NCBI GenBank assembly: GCA_003168235.1
Contig: PMSZ01000268.1
Location: forward strand, 1-6,832
Source of the DNA: Acidobacteriaceae bacterium
GTDB taxonomy: Bacteria; Acidobacteriota; Terriglobia; Terriglobales; Acidobacteriaceae
DNA: 6,832 nucleotides
Direction of reading: 5' to 3'
Shown here: positions 1 to 5,282 of the stretch, piece after piece
Numbering within the stretch: the stretch's first letter is position 1
Layout of the letters: every line of letters begins with the position of its first letter
Notes under the pieces: model-generated
Databases searched by the model: none
What the model was told of the DNA's origin: nothing
Seen by the model: only the letters and a program-made list of their open reading frames with translations
Program-made: the position numbers and the translations under genes

Positions 1-69
1 GATCTCCTGGCCAGCATCGGAGCTCCCGTAGAAACCGGTTTCGGCAAGAAGAAAGGCGCAAAACAATAA
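1..69 (+). CDS. C-terminal end of an unidentified protein (5' truncated by window)
   Basis: Frame 1 is open from the first base to a TAA at 67-69. It gives 22 residues ending in a lysine-rich tail (GFGKKKGAKQ), which is typical of a true C-terminus. The fragment is too short to assign a family. Its last residues loosely resemble the tail of the next gene: both have a leucine-rich stretch followed by ETGxG (VETGFG here, LETGLG there). It could therefore be a tandem pilT-type paralogue, but this is weak. Another frame is also open across this stretch, so the call rests on the clean stop and the composition of the tail. Confidence 0.5.
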   Translation, partial: DLLASIGAPVETGFGKKKGAKQ

Positions 70-136
70 CCAGTACCAGTACCCAGACCGGACTACATTT
101 TGTTTTTCACTGGCAACTGGGTACTGGCAACTGCCT
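68..136. repeat. Heptamer-based inverted repeat (11-bp perfect arms)
   Basis: Right side (109-136): four head-to-tail 7-mers, ACTGGCA, ACTGGGT, ACTGGCA, ACTGCCT. Left side (68-87): degenerate copies of the complementary unit (AACCAGT, ACCAGT, ACCCAG). The arms CCAGTACCCAG (76-86) and CTGGGTACTGG (117-127) are perfect 11-bp inverted complements around a 30-nt T-rich loop, so the RNA could form a hairpin just after the stop codon of the first gene. No U-run follows the right arm, so it is not a standard intrinsic terminator. A dispersed repeat or an mRNA 3'-end stabilising element fits better. Confidence 0.7.
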
Positions 137-262
137 TTCGTTACCCAAGACCATGACCTACTTGTCCTTCGCTCTTCTGCACATCCGCGTTACATTCAAG
201 GAATAGCTTCTTCCGCAGCCTTCTCCCCTGTGGCGGCAATCTGATCATCAGGAGTGTATGGA
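70..262. other. 193-bp intergenic region before the pilT-like gene
   Basis: This stretch has no gene. Its left half contains the heptamer inverted repeat (68-136). Its right half should hold the promoter of the pilT-like gene. A TACATT box at 191-196 fits the -10 consensus at four of six positions, but no good -35 lies 16-18 bp upstream of it (TTGTCC at 162-167 is 23 bp away), so I do not call a promoter. An AGGAG Shine-Dalgarno sequence at 250-254 closes the region. Confidence 0.6.
250..254 (+). promoter_or_regulatory. Shine-Dalgarno sequence deciding the pilT-like start
   Basis: AGGAG lies 8 nt before ATG 263. The alternative in-frame GTG at 254 overlaps this motif and would have no ribosome binding site, so ATG 263 is preferred. 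Among the plus-strand genes of this window it is the only start with a clear SD at good spacing. Confidence 0.7.
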
Positions 263-1408
263 ATGGCAGCTCCGGGGAATTCCCCGATTGCGATTGCCTT
301 TGAGGGCATCAGCGGGACCGACTCCATTCCAACCACGGTCCTTCTTGCCGGAATGCTGCGCACCTCCGAGAAGGTCAGCGATCTGATGTTTTCGCCCGGC
401 CGTCCGCCCCAGGTCGAAATTCACGGACAACTCACCGCCGTCGAAATCCCTGGCACCAAAACGCTTTCGGCGGATGACACGCGCCGCATCGCAGCCGATC
501 TGATTGGCACCAACAAGCAAGCCATCAACACCCTGCGCGAGCAGGGTTCGTGCGATGTCTCCTACGGATTGCCTGGATTGGCCCGCTTCCGCGTCAACAT
601 TTTTATCCAGCGTGGAAGCTGCGCGATCGTGATGCGCGTCATTCCAACCGTGATTCCGACTTTCAGTTCGCTGCGTCTGCCCGGTCAATTGGAAGAAGCC
701 GCGAACGTGCGCAATGGGATGATCCTGGTGACCGGCGGGACTGGATCGGGTAAGTCCTCTACGCTGGCCGCGCTGATCGATCGCATCAATATCGAGCATT
801 GCTATCACGTGCTCACGGTCGAGGACCCGATCGAGTTTCTGCACCGGCACAAGAAATCGACCGTGCATCAGCGCGAACTCCACAGCGACGCGCCGAATTT
901 CACCCTGGCGTTGCAAGCCGCTCTCCGCCAGGCGCCGCACGTCATCATGGTGGGTGAAATCCGCAACCGTGAAACGCTCGAAATCCTGATCGAAGCCGCC
1001 GAGAACGGGCACCTCGTTCTCTCGAGCCTCAACACCGTCGACGCGTCGAAGACAATCGAACGCATCATCTGCACCTTTCCGGCAACGGAACAGCAATCGG
1101 TGCGCGAGCGCCTCGCCAAAGTTTTCCGCTATGTCATCGCCCAGCGCCTGATTCCGCGCAGCGACGGCGGCGGCCGCGTTCCTGTCGTGGAAATTCTGAA
1201 GTCCAATACCCGCACCCGCGACTGCATCGAACAAGGCGAGCGCCCCGGACGCACTCTTCTCGACGCCATCAAAGCCAGCGGCAACGAAGGCATGCAGCAT
1301 TTCGACGGAGAAATCGCCAAGCTGGTCCGCTCGGGCCTGGTCGATCTGGAAACCGGCCTCGGCTTCGCCAGCAACGCCACCGTTCTGGGCCAGGAACTGG
1401 CGCGGTAA
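263..1408 (+). CDS. PilT/PilU-like type IV pilus (twitching) ATPase, divergent paralogue
   Basis: 381-residue secretion ATPase of the PilT family, the hexameric cytoplasmic motor that depolymerises type IV pili during twitching. The N-terminal domain has VSDLMF (38-43), where canonical PilT has SDLHL, followed by the GxPP motif. The RecA-like domain has Walker A GGTGSGKSS (158-166, K164), Asp box VEDPIEF (186-192), Walker B MVGE (E232) and the His-box region GHLVLSSLNT. The first His (H250) is kept but the second is Asn (N257), where PilT has LHT. The C-terminal AIRNLIRE retraction motif is replaced by TRTRDCIEQGE (316-326), a type I associate with acidobacterial and deltaproteobacterial PilT. 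ATP-binding residues are intact, so ATPase activity is likely; a role as an accessory PilU-like motor is inference. ATG 263 is chosen because AGGAG precedes it. moeA follows after 54 bp. Confidence 0.93.
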   Translation: MAAPGNSPIAIAFEGISGTDSIPTTVLLAGMLRTSEKVSDLMFSPGRPPQVEIHGQLTAVEIPGTKTLSADDTRRIAADLIGTNKQAINTLREQGSCDVSYGLPGLARFRVNIFIQRGSCAIVMRVIPTVIPTFSSLRLPGQLEEAANVRNGMILVTGGTGSGKSSTLAALIDRINIEHCYHVLTVEDPIEFLHRHKKSTVHQRELHSDAPNFTLALQAALRQAPHVIMVGEIRNRETLEILIEAAENGHLVLSSLNTVDASKTIERIICTFPATEQQSVRERLAKVFRYVIAQRLIPRSDGGGRVPVVEILKSNTRTRDCIEQGERPGRTLLDAIKASGNEGMQHFDGEIAKLVRSGLVDLETGLGFASNATVLGQELAR

Positions 1409-1450
1409 GCTGGTTCTTCGATCGCCCGTCCCTCCATCAGTCCGATCACG

Positions 1451-1456
1451 TATCAT
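1451..1456 (+). promoter_or_regulatory. Possible leaderless-type -10 box before moeA
   Basis: TATCAT lies 6 nt before ATG 1463 and there is no Shine-Dalgarno sequence. This spacing would place transcription initiation at or next to the A of the start codon. No convincing -35 is present. It is one of three similar cases in the window (see moaC and dedA). Confidence 0.35.
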
Positions 1457-1462
1457 CTCGGC

Positions 1463-2719
1463 ATGTCTTCCGGTCCCACCCCAGCTGTGCTGAGCTTTGA
1501 GGACGCTCGGCATGTGGTTGAGCGTCATGCGGCCGGAGTGCGTCCGCAAGCAGTAGAGACGGTCGATCTGCTGGCGGGAGCGGGCCGTGTGCTGGCGGAG
1601 CGCATTCTTGCCGACCGCGATTTTCCTCCCTTTGATCGGGCCACTCGTGACGGTTACGCGGTCCGGGCGGCGGAGTTGGCGGAAGTTCCGGCGCGGCTGG
1701 AAGTGGTGGGCGAGGTGAAGGCCGGAGACTGGCCGGAGCCCGGAACATGCTCGGTAGGACGCGGGCAAGCGGCTGGGATCATGACCGGGGCTCCGCTGCC
1801 GCCGGGAGCCGACGCAGTCGTGATGGTGGAACAGACGTCGTTGTTGGGGAATCAATCGCCGTTGTTGGGGAACCGATCGATCGAAGTGCGGCGCGGCGTC
1901 AGCCCGGGCGAGAACTTTGTTCCACGCGGTGCGGAGGCGCTCGCCGGACAAATGCTGCTCGATCGCGGACGGCGCCTGGACCATGCGGGGATTGCCATCG
2001 CAGCATCGGTCGGCAAGAGCCAGGTACAGGTCTTTCGAAAGCCGCGCGTGGCCGTGCTTTCCACCGGAGACGAGGTGGTGGAGATTGACGCCACGCCAGG
2101 CCCGGCACAGATTCGGAACTCGAATTCGTATGCGCTGGCGGCGCAGGTGCAAGCGGCGGGCGGGGAGCCAGTGCGGTTAGGAATCGCTCCTGATGAGCGG
2201 AGCCGATTGCGGCAGTTGATTGAAGAAGGACTGGGTTGCGATCTGCTGCTGCTGACGGGCGGCGTCTCCATGGGAAAGTACGATCTGGTGGAGGAGGTTC
2301 TCGGCGAGTTGAAGGCGGAATTTTATTTCACCGGAGCGCTGATCCAGCCAGGCAGGCCGGTGGTTTTCGGTTCGTGTGGCAAGAAATACTTCTTCGGTCT
2401 GCCGGGGAACCCGGTATCCACTATGGTGACGTTCGAACTGTTCGCGCGGCCCATGATCGAGGCGCTGGCGGGGATGACACCGCAACGAATGGTTTTTCTT
2501 CGGGCACGGTTGAAATCCGAAATCCGGACGAAGACGGGATTAAAAAGATTTCTTCCGGCAGTGCTGGTGGGGGAGTTTGAGAATGCCGAGGTGGAACTGG
2601 CCCGGTGGCAGGGATCAGGCGACATCGCAGCGCTGGCGCGGGCAAATGGTTATGTGGTGGTTCCTCCCGAGCGCGAGCGGATTGAGGTTGGAGAGTGGGT
2701 GTCGGTGTTGTCGAGATGA
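1463..2719 (+). CDS. moeA: MoeA, molybdopterin molybdenumtransferase
   Basis: Inserts molybdate into adenylylated molybdopterin, the last common step of molybdenum cofactor synthesis. The 418 residues match the usual MoeA length and cover all parts: N-terminal domain with DFPPFDRATRDGYAVR (53-68, catalytic-site Asp63); TGAPLPPGADAVVMVE (108-123); the MogA-like molybdopterin-binding domain with STGDE (200-204), TGGVSMGKYD (265-274, Asp274), PGRP (296-299) and GLPGNPVS (312-319); and the C-terminal beta domain (about 345-418) with SGDIAALARANGYVVVPPE. Oddity: residues 127-140 hold a 7-residue near-duplication (LLGNQSP then LLGNRSI) from a 21-bp tandem repeat in a loop that varies in the family. 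No SD precedes ATG 1463. It is the first of three cofactor genes and probably acts with the mog product encoded downstream. Confidence 0.96.
   Translation: MSSGPTPAVLSFEDARHVVERHAAGVRPQAVETVDLLAGAGRVLAERILADRDFPPFDRATRDGYAVRAAELAEVPARLEVVGEVKAGDWPEPGTCSVGRGQAAGIMTGAPLPPGADAVVMVEQTSLLGNQSPLLGNRSIEVRRGVSPGENFVPRGAEALAGQMLLDRGRRLDHAGIAIAASVGKSQVQVFRKPRVAVLSTGDEVVEIDATPGPAQIRNSNSYALAAQVQAAGGEPVRLGIAPDERSRLRQLIEEGLGCDLLLLTGGVSMGKYDLVEEVLGELKAEFYFTGALIQPGRPVVFGSCGKKYFFGLPGNPVSTMVTFELFARPMIEALAGMTPQRMVFLRARLKSEIRTKTGLKRFLPAVLVGEFENAEVELARWQGSGDIAALARANGYVVVPPERERIEVGEWVSVLSR
1839..1880 (+). repeat. 21-bp tandem duplication inside moeA
   Basis: Two adjacent copies, 1839-1859 and 1860-1880, agree at 18 of 21 positions. 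Both begin CGTTGTTGGGGAA. The repeat keeps the reading frame and adds seven residues (LLGNQSP/LLGNRSI). It looks like a fairly recent slippage duplication in a surface loop. Confidence 0.85.
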
Positions 2720-2751
2720 AGTTAGACCTACGGTGACGAGAGTGGGTGCGA

Positions 2752-2757
2752 TAACCT
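2752..2757 (+). promoter_or_regulatory. Possible leaderless-type -10 box before moaC
   Basis: TAACCT (TANNNT pattern) ends 7 nt before ATG 2765, in the 45-bp gap after moeA. No SD is present upstream of the start codon and no clear -35 is seen. It may be an internal promoter or chance. Confidence 0.28.
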
Positions 2758-2764
2758 GTTAAAG

Positions 2765-3253
2765 ATGCCGAAGAAGAGCCGCGTTCTTTCCCATTACGAC
2801 GCACAGGGAACGGCCCGCATGGTCGATGTCTCCTCGAAGGCACGCACGCCGCGAGAAGCGGAGGCCAGCGCCTTCGTTCTGATGAGGCCAGAGGTGCTGC
2901 GCGCGCTGCCTCAGAACCCGAAGGGCGACCCTCTCGAAGTGGCGCGAACGGCGGGAATCATGGCGGCGAAGCGCACCGCGGAATTGATTCCGATGTGCCA
3001 TCCGGTGCCGCTCACGCACATTGCTGTGACCCTACGCGTGTGCGAAAATGGCGTGGCTATTGCCACAAAAGTAAAGACCACAGCAGAGACTGGCGTGGAG
3101 ATGGAAGCGCTCGTTGCGGCCAGCGTGGCCGCTCTGACTGTGTACGACATGTGCAAGGCGCTCGACAAGGGCATCGAAATCCGGGAAGTAGTTTTGCAGA
3201 AAAAATCCGGCGGCAAGAGCGGCGACTACCGAAGAAGCGCGAAGCAAAAGTAG
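2765..3253 (+). CDS. moaC: MoaC, cyclic pyranopterin monophosphate synthase
   Basis: Converts the MoaA product (3',8-cyclo-7,8-dihydro-GTP) to cyclic pyranopterin monophosphate, the first stable precursor of molybdenum cofactor. The 162 residues are the normal full length. Visible signatures: LSHYDAQGTARMVDVS near the start; NPKGDPLEVARTAGIMAAKR with the catalytic-type Lys53; LIPMCHPVPLT with His79; TGVEMEAL with Glu112 and Glu114; YDMCKALDKG with Asp128 and Lys131; and the closing KSGGKSGDY (147-155). All residues I know as active-site residues from E. coli MoaC are present, so it should be active. MoaA is not in the window. It follows moeA by 45 bp and precedes the response regulator by 19 bp. 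No SD is obvious, but the start fits the family N-terminus. Confidence 0.97.
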   Translation: MPKKSRVLSHYDAQGTARMVDVSSKARTPREAEASAFVLMRPEVLRALPQNPKGDPLEVARTAGIMAAKRTAELIPMCHPVPLTHIAVTLRVCENGVAIATKVKTTAETGVEMEALVAASVAALTVYDMCKALDKGIEIREVVLQKKSGGKSGDYRRSAKQK

Positions 3254-3272
3254 TTGCCCTTGATTCAAAGTT

Positions 3273-4031
3273 ATGGCAAGCAACGTCAAAATCCTGCTGG
3301 TGGATGACAACCCGATGGTGCTGGGGATGTTGCAGCAGGCGCTTTCGCCGCTGGCAGATGTCGCGGTCGCAACTGACGCGGCCGATGCGTTGCTGAAAGC
3401 GGTCGACAGCCTGCCCGACATTCTGATCAGCGACTACCGCATGCCGGGAATGGATGGCCGGCAGTTGCTGGAAAAACTGAAAAGCCGGCCGGCAACGGCT
3501 GGGATCGCCGTGATTCTGATGGCCAGCAAGTCCGACATCAGCGAACGACTGTCGCTGCAGGACCCCATTGAAGATTATCTGGAAAAACCGTTTTTCCTGA
3601 AGGATGCCATCCACAAAATCAAGCGCGTGGTCGACCGGATCGCGCTGGAAAAGCTGAGCAAGGCGGCTTCGACCGACGGCGTGTTGCGCGGCAACTTGTC
3701 ACAGATGAATGTAATCGACCTGGTGCAATCGCTTGAAATGGGACGCAAGAGTTGCTTGCTCACCATGACCCGGGCCGACGAGAAATGCGAAATCTATTTC
3801 AATCAGGGACAAGCGCACCACGCCATCTACGGCGCGGTCAAAGGTGACAGTGCGGTTTTCAAAGTTCTTCGCTGGACTGACGGAAACTTCCAGATTGATT
3901 TCAACGCCAAGTCGTCCGAAGAAACGACTACCCTGAATACGCAGGGACTGCTGATGGAAGGGTTGCGGCTGCTGGATGAAGCCCAGCGCGACTCAACGGC
4001 TGAGGGTGAAGATGTCCTCCTCGACACCTGA
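3273..4031 (+). CDS. Response regulator, REC + PATAN (DUF4388) domains
   Basis: 252-residue two-domain cytoplasmic regulator without a DNA-binding domain. The REC domain (about 5-120) has the acidic pair Asp11/Asp12, phosphoacceptor Asp54 (LISDYRMPGMDG) and the conserved Lys105 in YLEKPF. The Thr/Ser switch position appears to be Ala84 followed by Ser85 (VILMASK), an unusual order. The PATAN/DUF4388 domain (about 134-235) starts DGVLRGNLSQMNVIDLVQSL and has the typical IYFNQGQAHHAIYG and VLRWTDGNFQIDF stretches. PATAN domains are protein-interaction modules; in cyanobacteria REC-PATAN proteins bind type IV pilus motor components. A link to the pilT-like gene two genes upstream is therefore possible but unproven. 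No cognate kinase is in the window. It sits 19 bp after moaC and 45 bp before mog, so it is probably cotranscribed with the cofactor genes. Confidence 0.93.
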   Translation: MASNVKILLVDDNPMVLGMLQQALSPLADVAVATDAADALLKAVDSLPDILISDYRMPGMDGRQLLEKLKSRPATAGIAVILMASKSDISERLSLQDPIEDYLEKPFFLKDAIHKIKRVVDRIALEKLSKAASTDGVLRGNLSQMNVIDLVQSLEMGRKSCLLTMTRADEKCEIYFNQGQAHHAIYGAVKGDSAVFKVLRWTDGNFQIDFNAKSSEETTTLNTQGLLMEGLRLLDEAQRDSTAEGEDVLLDT

Positions 4032-4080
4032 TGCGTCGTTCGAAAGAATGACGGCCGAAACAACGACGGCCGAAATATGA
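4029..4080 (+). promoter_or_regulatory. Stop/start relay: two mini-ORFs linking the regulator gene to mog
   Basis: The regulator stop TGA (4029-4031) overlaps ATG 4031 (TGATG). That ATG opens MRRSKE, whose stop TGA (4049-4051) overlaps ATG 4048 (ATGA). This opens MTAETTTAEI, whose stop TGA (4078-4080) overlaps the mog ATG 4077 (ATGA). The chain covers the whole gap and could pass terminating ribosomes to mog, which has no Shine-Dalgarno sequence. The overlaps are seen directly; the regulatory role is inference. Confidence 0.4.
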
Positions 4081-4099
4081 CGGCAGAACGAATGACAGC
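4041..4099 (+). repeat. Degenerate 15-bp tandem repeat (4 units) over the mog start
   Basis: Four units: CGAAAGAATGACGGC (4041-4055), CGAAACAACGACGGC (4056-4070), CGAAATATGACGGC (4071-4084, one base short) and AGAACGAATGACAGC (4085-4099). They supply three ATGs (4048, 4077, 4092). The first is out of frame with mog only because the third unit lacks one base. The repeat encodes MTAET/TTAEI in the upstream mini-frame and MTAER/MTAA in mog itself. Confidence 0.8.
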
Positions 4100-4574
4100 G
4101 GCCGTGCTCACCGTCAGCGATTCCTGTTCCCGCGGCGAACGCGTGGATCTCTCCGGTCCGGCTGTGGCGGAAGCGCTGCTGCGGCGGAATTTTCAAGTTG
4201 TCTTGCGCGCCGTGGTGGCCGATGAGCGCGCCGCGATCCAGGAAAAACTGATTGAGCTATGCCGGGGAGCACGGCTGGTGGTGACGACGGGCGGGACCGG
4301 GATTGCCCCGCGCGACGTGACTCCGGAAGCGACAATCGCGGTGTGTCATCGTCTGGTGGAGGGCATCGCTGAACAGATTCGTTTGCGTGGAATCCAGAAG
4401 ACGCCCTTTGCCGCGCTGAGCCGCGCCGTATGCGGCGTGCGGGAGGCGAGCTTGATCTTAAATCTGCCTGGCAGGCCGGCGGGCGCGGTCGAATCGCTTG
4501 AAGCAGTGATGGATTTGCTGCCGCACGCACTGGAGTTGATTGCGGGAAAGACGGAGCATAAGGAAGGTCGTTAG
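4077..4574 (+). CDS. mog: MogA/MoaB-type molybdopterin adenylyltransferase
   Basis: Activates molybdopterin by adenylylation with Mg-ATP so that MoeA can insert molybdate. The 165 residues form a single MoCF-binding domain. It begins AAVLTVSDSCSRGERVDLSGP, with Asp24 in the DLSGP motif. The nucleotide/pterin loop TTGGTGIAPRDVTPEAT (70-86) includes Asp80. LSRAVCGVREASLILNLPGRP (114-134) matches the usual SRGVAGVRxxxLIINLPGSP segment, with an Arg instead of Ser in LPGRP. MogA and MoaB proteins cannot be told apart with certainty here; pairing with moeA and moaC supports this role. ATG 4077 gives MTAERMTAAV; ATG 4092 in the same frame fits the usual family N-terminus equally well. Neither has a good SD. 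The start lies in a 15-bp tandem repeat with overlapping upstream mini-ORFs. Confidence 0.93.
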   Translation: MTAERMTAAVLTVSDSCSRGERVDLSGPAVAEALLRRNFQVVLRAVVADERAAIQEKLIELCRGARLVVTTGGTGIAPRDVTPEATIAVCHRLVEGIAEQIRLRGIQKTPFAALSRAVCGVREASLILNLPGRPAGAVESLEAVMDLLPHALELIAGKTEHKEGR

Positions 4575-4586
4575 TCTCCCTTCGCG

Positions 4587-4592
4587 TAAACT
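4587..4592 (+). promoter_or_regulatory. Possible leaderless-type -10 box before the dedA-like gene
   Basis: TAAACT (TANNNT) ends 6 nt before the TTG start at 4599. No SD lies at usable distance; the AGGAAGG at 4561-4567 is more than 30 nt away and inside the end of mog. No -35 is recognisable. Confidence 0.3.
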
Positions 4593-4598
4593 TACCTC

Positions 4599-5282
4599 TT
4601 GACCAAAATTAAACATTTCATCCACGCTTACGGCGATTGGATCCGGCATGTTCTCGCGCCACTGGGGCCGTGGGGAATGCTGGCGTTTGCGGCGGTGGAT
4701 GGCTCGTTCTTCGGCATGCCGCTGGATGCCATCTTTGTCGGCTACGTTTACAACGACCGTTCGCGCTTTCTGCTCTACGTGCTGCTAGCGTCGGCGGGAG
4801 GAGCGCTCGGAAGCATCGTGATTTACCTCATCGGGTACGCTGGCGGTGAGGTGCTGCTGCGCAAGCGGCTTTCGCCGGAGCGCTTCGAGAAAATCCACCA
4901 ATCGTTCGAGCATCACGAATTCTGGGCGCTGATGTTTCCGGCGATGTTGCCGCCACCGGCGCCGTTCAAGATTGTGGTGCTGGCAGCGGCCGCCTTTGAG
5001 ATGAACTTCGGCCATTTTCTGCTGGCGATTTTTGCGGGACGCTTTGTGCGCTTTCTTATTGAAGCTTTGCTTACGCTTTGGTTCGGCCCGGGAGTGGTGA
5101 CGCTGGCCGGGAATCTTTTCGCCCACCATTTTGTGTGGATTGTGACGGGCGTTGCGGTTCTCGTAGTGGCGTGGTTGATGTGGCGGCGAGCGAAGATGAG
5201 CCGAGCCAAGACGGGCCGAGCGAAGACAGGCCAGGCTGCTGCTTCAGCAGACGGGCAGGACGCCGGTCGCTCCACAACCTAG
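4599..5282 (+). CDS. DedA/VTT-domain (YqaA-like) inner membrane protein
   Basis: 227-residue polytopic membrane protein of the DedA/VTT family, whose members act in lipid transport or scrambling and membrane homeostasis; the exact substrate is unknown. Visible features: N-terminal re-entrant region LGPWGMLAFAAVDGSFFGMP (22-41) with acidic Asp34 and Pro41; glycine-rich helix LLASAGGALGSIVIYLIGYAGG (62-83); the family signature PPPAPFK (118-124) followed by GRFVRF (137-142); and a last helix FVWIVTGVAVLVVAWLMW (178-195). A basic cytoplasmic-type tail follows, with three 5-residue repeats (RAKMS, RAKTG, RAKTG; 197-211) from a 15-bp tandem repeat. The start must be TTG 4599: an in-frame TAA lies at 4587-4589 and the first in-frame ATG would cut into the conserved N-terminus. 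The stop shares CTAG with the converging DUF6580 gene. Confidence 0.87.
   Translation: MTKIKHFIHAYGDWIRHVLAPLGPWGMLAFAAVDGSFFGMPLDAIFVGYVYNDRSRFLLYVLLASAGGALGSIVIYLIGYAGGEVLLRKRLSPERFEKIHQSFEHHEFWALMFPAMLPPPAPFKIVVLAAAAFEMNFGHFLLAIFAGRFVRFLIEALLTLWFGPGVVTLAGNLFAHHFVWIVTGVAVLVVAWLMWRRAKMSRAKTGRAKTGQAAASADGQDAGRSTT
5187..5231 (+). repeat. Three 15-bp tandem repeats in the dedA-like 3' end
   Basis: CGAGCGAAGATGAGC, CGAGCCAAGACGGGC and CGAGCGAAGACAGGC are contiguous and in frame, encoding RAKMS-RAKTG-RAKTG. A partial fourth unit (CAGGC) follows. They lengthen the positively charged tail after the last membrane helix. Confidence 0.85.

Noticed and set aside
117..136. Intrinsic terminator for the first gene
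   Set aside because: The hairpin arms are good, but the loop is 30 nt and no U-run follows the right arm.
162..196. Promoter TTGTCC...TACATT before the pilT-like gene
   Set aside because: The spacer of 23 bp is too long for a standard sigma-70 promoter.
254..256. GTG start for the pilT-like gene
   Set aside because: It overlaps the AGGAG motif that is well placed for ATG 263.
248..2152. A 634-codon open frame on the minus strand, opposite the pilT-like gene and moeA
   Set aside because: It spans two recognised genes and the gap between them. Its translation is rich in Arg, His and Gly without any domain I recognise, as expected for an antisense frame in GC-rich DNA.
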